Shown here: in pieces, positions 34,997 through 43,147 of the stretch
Layout of the letters: every line of letters begins with the position of its first letter
Position numbering within the stretch: the first letter of the stretch is position 1
Origin: Nostoc sp. T09
Lineage (GTDB): Bacteria > Cyanobacteriota > Cyanobacteriia > Cyanobacteriales > Nostocaceae
Reading direction: 5' to 3'
Assembly: GCF_002154695.1 (NCBI RefSeq)
Contig: NZ_MTAV01000023.1
Location: forward strand, 201 to 51,831
DNA length: 51,631 nt
Notes under the pieces: model-generated
Told to the model about the DNA's origin: nothing
What the model saw: only the letters and a program-made list of their open reading frames with translations
Database searches by the model: none
Position numbers and translations under genes: made by a program

Positions 34997-35533
34997 TTAG
35001 CTTGCTGTTTCTTGTGCTTTCTGCAAGTATTGACAAACTCCTTCACTCATTTCTTGAAAATTAGGTGTAATCTGCTTAAATAATGAATTTTCAACGATGC
35101 GAGCTATCTTTACTGTTAACCCCTGCGGTGTATTCTTTATCTGCATTGGGTCAATGATTAGTTCTCCCTGGCTTTCAATTAATGTTCCTCTACCATCTTC
35201 TAAAAACTGATTTTTACCTGTACAGTAAACTGCTTCAGTAAAAATATGAGTTTTGATCTGCCAAGTAGTTGTATATTCAGAATTATTCCAGGTAGAATAT
35301 TCCGTCCAATTCAATAAATTTTCGCTAATGAAAGCACGCGCCAAGGCTGGAATATTGGCACCCCCATACCACTCGTGTTCTAAGTATATAAGCCCGTCTT
35401 GCTCTTGTCTTGACTTGAACTTAATTTGTCTAACTTTTGGCATATAAGTGACAAATTCTGTTAGTTTGTCTCGATATGTCGCATATACCAAAGGTTGAGG
35501 GAAGGGAATACGGGTGTTGAGACTAATTAGCAT
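34997..35533 (-). CDS. SRPBCC-like cyanobacterial protein
   Basis: A 178-aa protein that has the layout of the START/SRPBCC fold: an N-terminal strand (MLISLNTRIPFPQPLVYATY), a helix pair and then strands IYLEHEWYGGANIPALARAF, TWQIKTHIFTEAVYCTGKNQ and GTLIESQGELIID, with a C-terminal helix (LFKQITPNFQEMSEGVCQYL). I remember similar cyanobacterial proteins of unknown function. It is transcribed against the integrase-side genes and may mark the native sequence to the right of the element. No catalytic residues are implied. Confidence 0.6.
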   Translation of the reverse strand: MLISLNTRIPFPQPLVYATYRDKLTEFVTYMPKVRQIKFKSRQEQDGLIYLEHEWYGGANIPALARAFISENLLNWTEYSTWNNSEYTTTWQIKTHIFTEAVYCTGKNQFLEDGRGTLIESQGELIIDPMQIKNTPQGLTVKIARIVENSLFKQITPNFQEMSEGVCQYLQKAQETAS

Positions 35534-35890
35534 GGAAAATCGTACAGTAACTCAATTAGTTGCACAAGGTATTATTTAAGTTTTACTCAACAAAATTTTC
35601 CGTTACTTCTGTCTTAGTGCATAGTTAGTTTTTTCACAGTTTAATATACATATTCGTTCATTTAATGAGACCTATAAAATAATTATTACAAGTCAATGTG
35701 TTTTGGGTAAGTAGAGGAAGCAGCAACAAGATTCTTCATCTAAAAACTAGATCCTGCCCAAGATTCATCTCCTCTCTTGGATTCTTTCACCTGGGGACTT
35801 CCTGTAAGAAGTGTTAAACAGATGAAGGAAAAGTCTCTGGTGATTCAGTTGTATCTAGATGAGGAGTCCGATCAAGCGGTTGCACGGGAG
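35534..35890. other. Intergenic region with possible toxin debris
   Basis: There is no intact gene. A plus-strand frame from about 35777 encodes KEKSLVIQLYLDEESDQAV, which resembles the start of DUF5615 (PIN-like) proteins. It runs into the PIN-type debris at 35891, suggesting a broken or fused toxin gene. The remainder is AT-rich. Confidence 0.3.
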
Positions 35891-36219
35891 CATCCCACTT
35901 TTTTAATTACCGTCATTGCGTTGGCGGAACGCCTTCCCGCAGGGTACGAAACGAAGTAAAGCGAAGCAATCGCAGAATCACTAACTAAGAACGCGTCTAT
36001 GCGATCTACGGGCAACTAAAAGCCGCTTTATTCAATTAGTTTGCACAGAAGGAGAAAAGTAAGCGGAGAAAAACGAAAATAACTGATCTAGGCTTTGATG
36101 AAAATGACCTTTGGATTGCGGCTGTAGCCTTACAATATAGTCTTATCGTTGTGTCAGCCGACAGCGACTTTCAGAGGATTCAACAAGTGAGAAAATTGTC
36201 TGTTGAATCTTGGCTATAA
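35891..36219 (+). pseudogene. Broken VapC-like PIN domain gene
   Basis: The C-terminal part is clear: from 36001 the frame reads IYGQLKAALFN, a TAG stop, then KSKRRKTKITDLGFDENDLW, IAAVALQYSLIVVSADSDFQ and RIQQVRKLSVESWL, ending at TAA 36219. ENDLWIAA and VSADSDF are PIN motifs with the acidic residues of the active site. Upstream, PTFLITVIA (35894-35920) and IAESLTKN (from about 35969) are parts of the same domain. They are separated by a palindromic repeat of about 54 bp at 35920-35973, and a 1-bp frameshift lies at about 35991. No antitoxin gene is seen. The gene is therefore not functional. Confidence 0.7.
35920..35973. repeat. Palindromic repeat inserted in the PIN gene
   Basis: A 54-bp GC-rich element, including GGCGGAACGCCTTCCCGCAG and GAAGTAAAGCGAAGCAATCG, sits inside the PIN-domain frame. 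If it is removed, GTC ATT GCA GAA TCA CTA joins in frame as V-I-A-E-S-L, as expected for a PIN domain. The flanks ATTGC and GCAAT are mutual inverted repeats. A related palindrome lies at 33315-33342. Confidence 0.6.
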
Positions 36220-36400
36220 ATTTTATGTGTTAAGAGAGATTAAGGGCATTAGCAAGATTTAAGCTAGATACAAATTCAAAAATTTGTGGTTGATTGACTT
36301 TTTTGGTTGATTACTTTGTCCTGGTATCACATATTCGATTGCGAGATTGATGGTACTTTATGTTTGCACAAACTCCTTTATTCCAATCGCGATACAAGCT

Positions 36401-37039
36401 ATGACACTCAATTTATATTTACTGCGACATGGAGAAACTACTTTTAGTCAAAGTGGTAATTTCTGCGGTGAAACTGATGCGGAGTTGACTTCTGAAGGGA
36501 TGCAGATGGCATCCGGTTTTGCCGATGTTTATCAAAAATTGAAGTGGGAGGCTGTTTATGCTAGCCCGATGAAGCGCACAATTGCAACTGCCAAGCCATT
36601 TTGTGATGCTATCGGTATGGATATGCAGTTGCGTGACGGACTTAGAGAAGGTAGTTACGGCTCTTGGGAAACTTTGAGTAAATCATTTGTCCAAGAGAAT
36701 TACGCCCAAAACTATGTAAAATGGTTGACAGAACCCGCTTGGAATGCACCACTAGGTGGAGAAACTGCGGTAGATATTGCTAACCGTTCTATGCCTGTAA
36801 TTGCTGAAATTCAAGAAAAACATCCCCAAGGTAATGTTTTAGTAATTTCTCATAAAGCCACAATTCGGATTATGCTTTGCAGTTTACTAGGAATTGATTT
36901 GGGACGCTATCGCTATCGGGTGAATATTTTGGTCGCGTCAGTAAGTATGGTTAAATTTGACGTTAATGGCCCTTTGTTAGAAATATTAGGCGATCGCCAT
37001 CATATACCCGATCATATTCGCTCTCGTCCGGGAACATAA
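36401..37039 (+). CDS. Histidine phosphatase (phosphoglycerate mutase-like)
   Basis: A 212-aa histidine phosphatase superfamily protein. The catalytic LRHGETTFSQSGNFCG motif (His10) is at the start; the acid lies in LREGSYGSWETLS and the second His in VLVISHKATIRIML. The phrase FCGETDAELTSEGMQMA is typical of the broad-specificity branch in cyanobacteria. I prefer ATG 36401 (MTLNLYLLRHG), because the family begins just before the first strand; the frame also opens at 36347. The substrate is unknown; sugar phosphates or nucleotides are the usual choices. Confidence 0.88.
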   Translation: MTLNLYLLRHGETTFSQSGNFCGETDAELTSEGMQMASGFADVYQKLKWEAVYASPMKRTIATAKPFCDAIGMDMQLRDGLREGSYGSWETLSKSFVQENYAQNYVKWLTEPAWNAPLGGETAVDIANRSMPVIAEIQEKHPQGNVLVISHKATIRIMLCSLLGIDLGRYRYRVNILVASVSMVKFDVNGPLLEILGDRHHIPDHIRSRPGT

Positions 37040-37283
37040 TAGTCGCTAGTAGTAGTTTGTCAAGAAACTATTGAGATGATATCTGCGGAAGCTGCAACAA
37101 AATCTAACTTTCCAGCTTCAGTTTTCCCTACACAACCCAAGTCATTTTAAAGCTCGTGCCATTGGGGACTACGAAATCAACAACAAACCACTGCCGACGA
37201 GAGGATTTTTCTAAAGTCAGCTAATTAGAGGGGATGAGGGGAAAAGGGGGACAACATAGACTGCATTCTTTGGTAACCAACGG

Positions 37284-37928
37284 CTAAAGGAGCTGAGATA
37301 GCTGCCGCATATCGTGAAAAACTATCTTGGCTCCAGCCTCAGTCAAAGCAGTGCAATCGCTATGTTGGGCATAACCAAAAACGGTCATTCCTGCCGCACA
37401 TCCTGCTTGCACACCCGTTACAGAGTCTTCAATCACAGCACAATCTTCTGGATTTGTATTCATTTGCTCGGCTGCATAGAGATAGACATCGGGAAAAGGT
37501 TTAGGGCGCGAAACATCATTAGCACTGTATAACTTGCCATCAAATTTATGCAGAAGCCCCATTAATTTCAATACCATTTCAATATGGCGGTGGCTACTAT
37601 TTGATGCCACACATTTGGGTAATGTAATTTGCTCCAATAGTTCGGTAATTCCTGAAACTGGCTGTAATTCTTGCTGCAAGGGAGCAATTTCTCGTTCCTT
37701 GCAAAGTTCGACAAAGTTTTTGGGCAATGGTTTCTTGTAAGATGCTTCGATAATCTCTAAACAGGTTTTTAGAGACTTGCCGATAAATTTTTGAGTTACT
37801 TCTGCATAGGTGATAGGAAAACCAGCTTCCGTGAGCGTTTCTGCAAAAATACGATTGATGATTGGTTCACTATCAACCAAGACTCCATCACAATCAAAAA
37901 TCACAAGCTCGAACCGATTTTTGCCCAT
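37284..37928 (-). CDS. HAD-superfamily phosphatase/phosphomutase-like
   Basis: A 214-aa HAD hydrolase of subfamily IA with the cap inserted after motif I. Motif I is VIFDCDGVLVDSEP (Asp12, Asp14), motif II is KCVASNSSHRH, and motifs III and IV are RPKPFPDVYLYAA and CAVIEDSVTGVQAG. The length fits beta-phosphoglucomutase or phosphatase relatives. The start at ATG 37928 (MGKNRFELVIFD) is natural. A second, truncated HAD gene lies 41 bp upstream on the same strand, so these are tandem paralogues or remains of a duplication. Confidence 0.88.
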   Translation of the reverse strand: MGKNRFELVIFDCDGVLVDSEPIINRIFAETLTEAGFPITYAEVTQKFIGKSLKTCLEIIEASYKKPLPKNFVELCKEREIAPLQQELQPVSGITELLEQITLPKCVASNSSHRHIEMVLKLMGLLHKFDGKLYSANDVSRPKPFPDVYLYAAEQMNTNPEDCAVIEDSVTGVQAGCAAGMTVFGYAQHSDCTALTEAGAKIVFHDMRQLSQLL

Positions 37929-37969
37929 AGTCTTATCTCAAATTTAGCATTTTACCATAGGAGTACTAA

Positions 37970-38297
37970 TTATATATTCTTTACTATCGATGAGCGATCG
38001 CATTTCATAAAGTAAATTTTATCGAGCAGTTTTACCAGGTATTTCATGTAAGAAAATACATTGTTTTGTTTCTCTGCTTCCTCCTCCCTAGAATATTTCA
38101 AAGCATAAATTCCTGCTGAATGTGCAGCTTCAATTCCCACATCGCTATCCTCAATAACAACACAATATTCAGGCGAGAATCCCATTTTATTTACTGCGTA
38201 TAAAAATAAACCGGGATCGGGTTTCCATGAGCCTACATCATAAGAACTAAACAAGCGATCGCCAAAGCAAGGTGACAGAGAAGTTACACTTAAAGCC
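37970..38297 (-). pseudogene. 5'-truncated HAD hydrolase gene
   Basis: Only the C-terminal half of a HAD hydrolase remains. It reads CFGDRLFSSYDVGSWKPDPG, then LFLYAVNKMGFSPEYCVVIE and DSDVGIEAAHSAGIYALKYS, i.e. motifs III and IV, with no motif I. The frame stays open upstream to a stop codon near 38298, so the nucleophile half has been lost. The only start-like codon is a TTG at 38254. Possible transposase debris follows on the other strand, which may explain the truncation. The C-terminus is longer and more basic than in the intact neighbour. Confidence 0.75.
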
Positions 38298-38300
38298 TAC

Positions 38301-38402
38301 GCTGTTTTGACAATCAAGCTGCTCTTGTTATTTCTGCAATGTGCTGCGCTTAATCGCATGATCCAGTTGGGCAAACCAGACAGTCATAAAGTCGAAGGCT
38401 AA
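38301..38402 (+). pseudogene. Possible transposase C-terminal remnant
   Basis: A plus-strand frame ending at TAA 38402 encodes AVLTIKLLLLFLQCAALNRM followed by IQLGKPDSHKVEG. The tail N-R-M-x-x-LGKPDS resembles the C-terminus of IS4-type transposases. It is short, and the assignment rests on this phrase only. It sits exactly between AT-rich native DNA and the GC-richer run that begins near 38.4 kb. Confidence 0.28.
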
Positions 38403-38431
38403 TTACTCACTCTGTTAAGAGAAGGTGTATC

Positions 38432-39808
38432 TTACATATTGGGACAGGTTGGCATATCATCTCCAACGAGTAGCCTTGCGAGACTAGGCAATGCCTCACC
38501 GTAAGTTGGGTGAATGTGAACCGATTGTTCGAGTACCTGCCACGTTGCTTTAGCTTCCATAAGTGACAAAAAGACATGCACGAGTTCAGCCGTTTCGTAC
38601 CCAACCAGCGTTGCTCCTAAAATCAAATTCGTGTGGGTATCGATTACCATGCGGTAGAAACCCAGATCGTGCCCCCACTCAATGCTGCGAGCGATATGAG
38701 CCATCGGCAGGGTGACTTCGCGGGCACTAATGCCCTGTTTGTGAGCCTGCTCTAGCGTCATCCCTACCCGGCCCACTTGCGGCTCAGTGTAGACGGCATA
38801 GCCTAACACCCGATCGTTGCGTGTCCGGTGTTCGCCACACAGAATGGCTTTCAAGCGGCGATAGTCTTCCCAAGAAACATGTGTAAAAGCAGGCTGTTTG
38901 GCAGCATCCCCGATCGCATAAATTCCAGAATGAGTAGTCTGAAACTGATCGTCGATTTTGATAAAACCCTGTGCATCTAATTCAACACCTGTCACCGCAG
39001 TATTTAATGCTCCAGTATTCGGTTTGCGCCCAGTTGCAATCAGCAATGCTTCCCCGTCGAGTACTTCACCATTGTTCAGCGTTAGGGTAAACACACCGTT
39101 GGTATAAGCAACCTGCTGAACCGTCACGTTGAAATGCAGTCCAATTCCGTCTTGCTTAAATGCATCCAAAAGCACAGCACTGACATCGGATTCTTCTTGA
39201 GCCAGCAAGCGATCGCCCCGCACAATCAATTCAGTTTGGCTCCCTAAACGCGCTAGACCCTGCCCTAGCTCCAGGGCAATATAGCCACCGCCGACCACGA
39301 GCAACCGGGGCGGAATCTGCTGTAAATCAAAGAAATTTCGGTTGGTGAGATAAGGCGTCCCAGCTAAACCGGGAAAGTCAGGAATGGTGGAGGATGTCCC
39401 TGTATTGATAACAATGATTGGAGCCTGCACCGTTACGCCTCCTCCGCTTACAGTTCGCTCTCCGGTGAAAGCAGCTTCAGCGCAGACGACTCTAACCCCT
39501 GCACTCTCTAATCGCCGCTTGGTACCCTGGTTAAACTGGCTGCGAATGCTACGCACACGCTCCATCACCGTAGAAAAATTGACTTCAACCTGCGCGTGTA
39601 TACCTAGCTTTGCGGCTTGTCGAGCGCGACCTGCGGCATGGGCAGCGGCTAAAAAAGCTTTAGAAGGAGTACAGCCATAGTTTATGCAACTGCCGCCTAA
39701 TGCATCGCGCTCAAATAAAACGACGTTCTTACCTGCTTTGGCAAAGTCAGCCGCAAGTGGAACTCCGCCCTGACCGCTTCCAATCACAATTACATCTGCT
39801 GTTTCCAT
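38432..39808 (-). CDS. MerA-like flavoprotein disulfide reductase without metal-binding domain
   Basis: A 458-aa class I pyridine nucleotide-disulfide oxidoreductase. The FAD motif is VIVIGSGQGGVPLAADFAKA, the redox pair is Cys41 and Cys46 (GGSCINYGCTPSKAF), and the NAD(P)H motif is LLVVGGGYIALELGQGLARL. IYAIGDAAKQPAFTHVSWED is the FAD-binding end, and HIHPTYGEALPSLARL the interface His region. TPSKAF and YTEPQVGRVGMT place it among mercuric-reductase-like proteins. There is no N-terminal HMA domain and no vicinal C-terminal Cys pair, so mercury reduction is doubtful. The ribosome site AGAGGTAAC precedes ATG 39808. It lies at the 3' end of the GC-rich run. Confidence 0.88.
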   Translation of the reverse strand: METADVIVIGSGQGGVPLAADFAKAGKNVVLFERDALGGSCINYGCTPSKAFLAAAHAAGRARQAAKLGIHAQVEVNFSTVMERVRSIRSQFNQGTKRRLESAGVRVVCAEAAFTGERTVSGGGVTVQAPIIVINTGTSSTIPDFPGLAGTPYLTNRNFFDLQQIPPRLLVVGGGYIALELGQGLARLGSQTELIVRGDRLLAQEESDVSAVLLDAFKQDGIGLHFNVTVQQVAYTNGVFTLTLNNGEVLDGEALLIATGRKPNTGALNTAVTGVELDAQGFIKIDDQFQTTHSGIYAIGDAAKQPAFTHVSWEDYRRLKAILCGEHRTRNDRVLGYAVYTEPQVGRVGMTLEQAHKQGISAREVTLPMAHIARSIEWGHDLGFYRMVIDTHTNLILGATLVGYETAELVHVFLSLMEAKATWQVLEQSVHIHPTYGEALPSLARLLVGDDMPTCPNM

Positions 39809-39898
39809 TGTTACCTCTGTTGATAGCTGATTATTACAGTTTGTCGAGTTAATTTTTTGTTTTGGGCTGCCAGAATTGCTATGTTCTCACAGCCTGTG

Positions 39899-40105
39899 CT
39901 AAAGGTAGGCTTCGTGTGGACCCAAAATTTCGTCACCAATCTCGACAGGAATGCGTTCAAATAGTGCCATATCCGGTGCTGCTGTTTCATCCACTGTGCC
40001 GACTGCTGCAATCAGCCGAGCAAAGCTACTGGGCGCAGCAACAACTAATCCACGAGCAAGTTGATCATTGAGGCGAGAACCAAAAAACCAGAAAGATTGT
40101 GTCAT
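39899..40105 (-). pseudogene. Cupin protein with internal deletion
   Basis: A 68-aa frame from ATG 40105. The first 13 residues (MTQSFWFFGSRLN) resemble the opening of cupin proteins and the rest (LARGLVVAAPSSFARLIAAV, then ERIPVEIGDEILGPHEAYL) resembles their C-terminus. The intervening cupin barrel with its metal-binding histidines is absent, so an in-frame deletion of roughly 80 residues is inferred. The frame continues upstream to about 40290 without a stop and reads TQLDIEYIAGVSKKQGIKLV, which looks like the end of another cupin protein. A tandem cupin pair may have collapsed here. Confidence 0.5.
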
Positions 40106-40420
40106 GAGATTGCTCCGATTAATGCGTGAGTTATTGATTACAGTTGCTAGATCAGCCTCAACGTTTGCGTAGGGTGGCACCAGCTTTATGCCCTGCTTCT
40201 TCGAGACCCCAGCGATGTACTCAATGTCTAATTGGGTATCCAGCTGTGTTATCTGCCTTTCTTGGTTTGCTTTAAGCGATCACGATAGAAACTGCAAAAC
40301 TCGTTAGTTGAACTTTTCTGAATTCTCAATGAATGTGAAATGTCTGCCGCCGACCTCCGCTTCAAAGATTTCCAAGGAGAGAGTTAGGAATGCCTTGATC
40401 CAGATCTGCGATCTCTCTAA

Positions 40421-41800
40421 CTAACGCAGTGACCTGAACGCCGCGCGGATCTCCTCAGAGAAGAGCTGCGGCTGCTCCCACGCGGCGAAGTGGCCGCCCT
40501 TATCGACCTCATGGAAGTAGCTCAGGTTGCGATAGGCGCGCCGGGACCAGGTCTCTGGAGCTTGATATAGCTCCTCTGGAAATACCGTGATAGCCACCGG
40601 GAGCGATATCTCGGCGGTCTTCTGCGCGGCCGCGTTCAAAAGGCTGGTGCTGCCGTTCTCCCAGTACAGCCGAGCTGACGAGACCGCGCTGTTCGTCAGC
40701 CAGTACAGCGTGATGTCATCCAGCACCTCGTCTTTCGTCGGAGACTTTTCGGAATCGCTGCTGCTTGCCCACTGCGCGAAACCTGGATGCCCGAGCATCC
40801 ACGCCGCGAGACCGGCCGGCGAGTCTGTCAGGCCATACCCGACCGTCTGCGGCTGCGTGCCCATCATCACGGCGTAGGCCCGTTTCTTCTTATTTAACGT
40901 GTCGAGTGAGTTGAACGCCGCGCGTTCCTTCTCAGAGATTCCCGGCGGCGCGGACCCGCCGCTGGCGAGTACTGCGGCCACGTCGGGCGGTATCGTCGCT
41001 GGCAAGTTGATGTGGATGCCGAGTAATCCCGCTGGTGCCTGGCGCGCCATCGCGCTAGAGATGGGAGATCCCCAGTCACCGCCCTGAGCGACGTAGCGGG
41101 TGTACCCGAGGCGCTTCATCAGCTCGGCCCAAGCTCGCGCGATGCGATCGGGGTTCCAACCGGTGCCCGTCGGCTTGCCGGAGAAGCCGTAGCCAGGAAT
41201 TGACGGGATGACCAGGTCAAAGGCGTCCTCCGGACGCCCCCCGTAGGCCGTCGGGTGGGTCAGCGGGCCGATGATCTTTAGCTGTTCAAATACCGATCCG
41301 GGCCATCCGTGCGTTACGATCAACGGCAAAGCGTTACGATTTTTGGAGCGGACGTGGATAAAGTGAATGTCCAGACCGTCGATGTTCGTTACGAACTGCG
41401 GTAAAGCATTCAGCTTCGCCTCGGCTTTCCGCCAGTCATACTTCGTTCCCCAGTAACGGACAAGATCCTTCATCGTCGCCAGTTGCACGCCCTGCGACTG
41501 GTCGGCGACAGTCTCCTTGTCAGTCCAGCGGGTCGCTGCAATGCGTCTGCGGAGATCGACGATCGCCTCTTGCGAAACGTGGACGCGGAAGGGGCGGATG
41601 GCGTTGTCTTCAGCCGCGATCGCCTGGGCTGCACTCTGCGCTTGTGTAGCGGTCTGGGCAGATTGCTGGGCAAGTACGCAAGCGGACGATGCCAGAAACA
41701 CTATTGCTACAAACAGCCCGACGAAGAGTCGCGGGAGCAGGAAAAAGGCACCTGCGGCGCGGACTTTGGTTTTGTAACGTACTTTTTTCAATTTGGTCAT
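40421..41800 (-). CDS. Epoxide hydrolase (EHN type), exported
   Basis: A 459-aa epoxide hydrolase. A basic N-terminus and hydrophobic segment (LFVGLFVAIVFLASSACVLA) form a signal peptide or anchor. The EHN domain begins IRPFRVHVSQEAIVDLRRRI. The alpha/beta core has the oxyanion HGWPG, the nucleophile Asp in VAQGGDWGSP (Asp242 in this numbering) and the catalytic His in DKGGHFAAWEQP. I prefer ATG 41800 (MTKLKK), with AAGGA upstream, over 41851. It is a paralogue of the gene at 47430 but has a different, non-Tat leader. It is GC-rich. The likely reaction is hydrolysis of epoxides outside the cytoplasm. Confidence 0.9.
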   Translation of the reverse strand: MTKLKKVRYKTKVRAAGAFFLLPRLFVGLFVAIVFLASSACVLAQQSAQTATQAQSAAQAIAAEDNAIRPFRVHVSQEAIVDLRRRIAATRWTDKETVADQSQGVQLATMKDLVRYWGTKYDWRKAEAKLNALPQFVTNIDGLDIHFIHVRSKNRNALPLIVTHGWPGSVFEQLKIIGPLTHPTAYGGRPEDAFDLVIPSIPGYGFSGKPTGTGWNPDRIARAWAELMKRLGYTRYVAQGGDWGSPISSAMARQAPAGLLGIHINLPATIPPDVAAVLASGGSAPPGISEKERAAFNSLDTLNKKKRAYAVMMGTQPQTVGYGLTDSPAGLAAWMLGHPGFAQWASSSDSEKSPTKDEVLDDITLYWLTNSAVSSARLYWENGSTSLLNAAAQKTAEISLPVAITVFPEELYQAPETWSRRAYRNLSYFHEVDKGGHFAAWEQPQLFSEEIRAAFRSLR

Positions 41801-41853
41801 GGTGTTTTTTCCTTGCTGCAAATTGTTCGTTCCACGACGCAGGCTAAACACAA

Positions 41854-42906
41854 TCAGTAACTGTCAACTTCGACGACAGCTTTGGCAAACTCCTGCGGCG
41901 CTTCTTGAGGCAGGTTGTGCCCGACGCCACCTTTGATAGTGCGGTGTGAATATTTACCCGAGAATTTCTTGGCATAGGAACTGGGATCTGGATGCGGCGC
42001 GCCGTTGGCATCACCCTCCAGCGTGATGGTAGGTACGGCGATCACAGGGAATGCAGCGAGTCGCTTCTCAAACTCGTCATACTTCGACTCGCCTTCGGCC
42101 AGGCCGAGCCGCCAGCGATAGTTATGGATCGCGATGGCGACATGATCCGGGTTGTTGAACGACGCTGCGGTGCGATTGAACGTAGTGTCATCGAAGTGCC
42201 ATTTCGGCGAAGCAAGCTGCCAGATGAGCTTGTTAAAGTCATGTCGGTATTTTTCGTAGCCCGCGCGCCCGCGTTCCGTCGCAAAATAAAACTGGTACCA
42301 CCATTGGAGTTCGGCCTGCGGCGGCAGCGGTGTCTTGTTGGCTTCAGGGCTGCCGATCAAATAACCACTCACGGAGACGAGCGCTTTGCAACGTTCGGGC
42401 CAGAGCGCCGCGATAATGTTGGCAGTGCGCGCTCCCCAATCATAACCAGCGAGGATCGCCTTCTTGATCTTGAGAGCATCCATCAAAGCGATGATATCGA
42501 CAGCGATCGCCGACTGCTGCCCATTCCGGAACGTCTCGCTCGAAAGAAAGCGCGTTATGCCATAGCCGCGCAGGTATGGAACGATCGCGCGGTACCCCGC
42601 TGACGCTAACAAAGGGGCGACATCGATATAGCTGTGAATGTCGTAGGGCCATCCGTGCAGAAGGATTACCGGACGGCCATTCGCGGGACCCGCTTCAGCG
42701 TATCCGATATTCAGCACACCAGCATCGATCTGCTTCAGTGAACCGAACGACGTATTTGTCCCTGACTTAGTCATGGCTAGAACTACTGGTTTTGTCTTGC
42801 TCGATTGTGCGTTTGCAGAACCGAATCGGCCTAGCTGTGTAGTCGCAATGGTCATTGCCGCAGTACCCAAAAAGCGGCGGCGTTGATAGTTGATTTTTTC
42901 GGACAT
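41854..42906 (-). CDS. Tat-exported alpha/beta hydrolase (epoxide hydrolase/dehalogenase-like)
   Basis: A 350-aa alpha/beta hydrolase with a twin-arginine leader: YQRRRFLGTAAMTIATTQLG, ending in SANA-QS. The core has VILLHGWPYDIHSYIDVAPL, the nucleophile Asp in ILAGYDWGARTANIIA and the His in GGVGHNLPQEAP. The GYDWG elbow with an Asp nucleophile fits soluble epoxide hydrolase or haloalkane dehalogenase relatives; no EHN domain is present. The leader is almost the same as in the EHN protein at 47430 although the mature domains differ. It sits 53 bp downstream of the epoxide hydrolase gene's upstream neighbour and is GC-rich. Confidence 0.88.
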   Translation of the reverse strand: MSEKINYQRRRFLGTAAMTIATTQLGRFGSANAQSSKTKPVVLAMTKSGTNTSFGSLKQIDAGVLNIGYAEAGPANGRPVILLHGWPYDIHSYIDVAPLLASAGYRAIVPYLRGYGITRFLSSETFRNGQQSAIAVDIIALMDALKIKKAILAGYDWGARTANIIAALWPERCKALVSVSGYLIGSPEANKTPLPPQAELQWWYQFYFATERGRAGYEKYRHDFNKLIWQLASPKWHFDDTTFNRTAASFNNPDHVAIAIHNYRWRLGLAEGESKYDEFEKRLAAFPVIAVPTITLEGDANGAPHPDPSSYAKKFSGKYSHRTIKGGVGHNLPQEAPQEFAKAVVEVDSY

Positions 42907-42916
42907 TTATCTTCTT

Positions 42917-42940
42917 CCAATTGGATTCAACTCAACTTGC
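42917..42940 (-). promoter_or_regulatory. Shared upstream element (copy A)
   Basis: CCAATTGGATTCAACTCAAC (42917-42936) precedes the Tat-exported alpha/beta hydrolase gene by 10 bp and matches copy B. It lies between the hydrolase gene and the RidA remnant. Confidence 0.5.
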
Positions 42941-42959
42941 TTTAGCCGACGACAAAACT

Positions 42960-43145
42960 CTATGCAGGATATTCCAAAGAGAGTCCAGCCCACCGAAACA
43001 GCAGATTGCCCATCTGCATGGCTTCCACATAGGCACCGAACGACTCAGGCAGCGCCGGAAGCTTGATGCCAAGTGCTTGCAACTGCTGTTCGGCGCTTAC
43101 CGGCCCAGAGCTTTCGCGGGTTACCATCTGCTCTTTCAAATCCAT
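42960..43145 (-). pseudogene. Truncated RidA-family gene
   Basis: A 61-aa frame from ATG 43145, just after the peroxiredoxin stop codon (43148), with AGGA about 6 nt upstream. SAEQQLQALGIKLPALPESF and GAYVEAMQMGNLLF match the start of RidA (YjgF) proteins. After GNLLF, where LSGQ or similar is expected, the frame reads RWAGLSLEYPA and stops. RidA proteins of about 130-155 aa need the C-terminal half for the trimer and the Arg site, so this is not a working protein. The truncation lies close to the conserved upstream element of the Tat hydrolase gene (42917-42940). Confidence 0.65.
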
Positions 43146-43147
43146 TT

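Noticed and set aside
32912-36219. A right attachment site duplicating the tRNA-Cys end
   Set aside because: I looked for CAAATCCGGGTGCCGCC-like sequence to the right and saw none in the window, so no element border is claimed.
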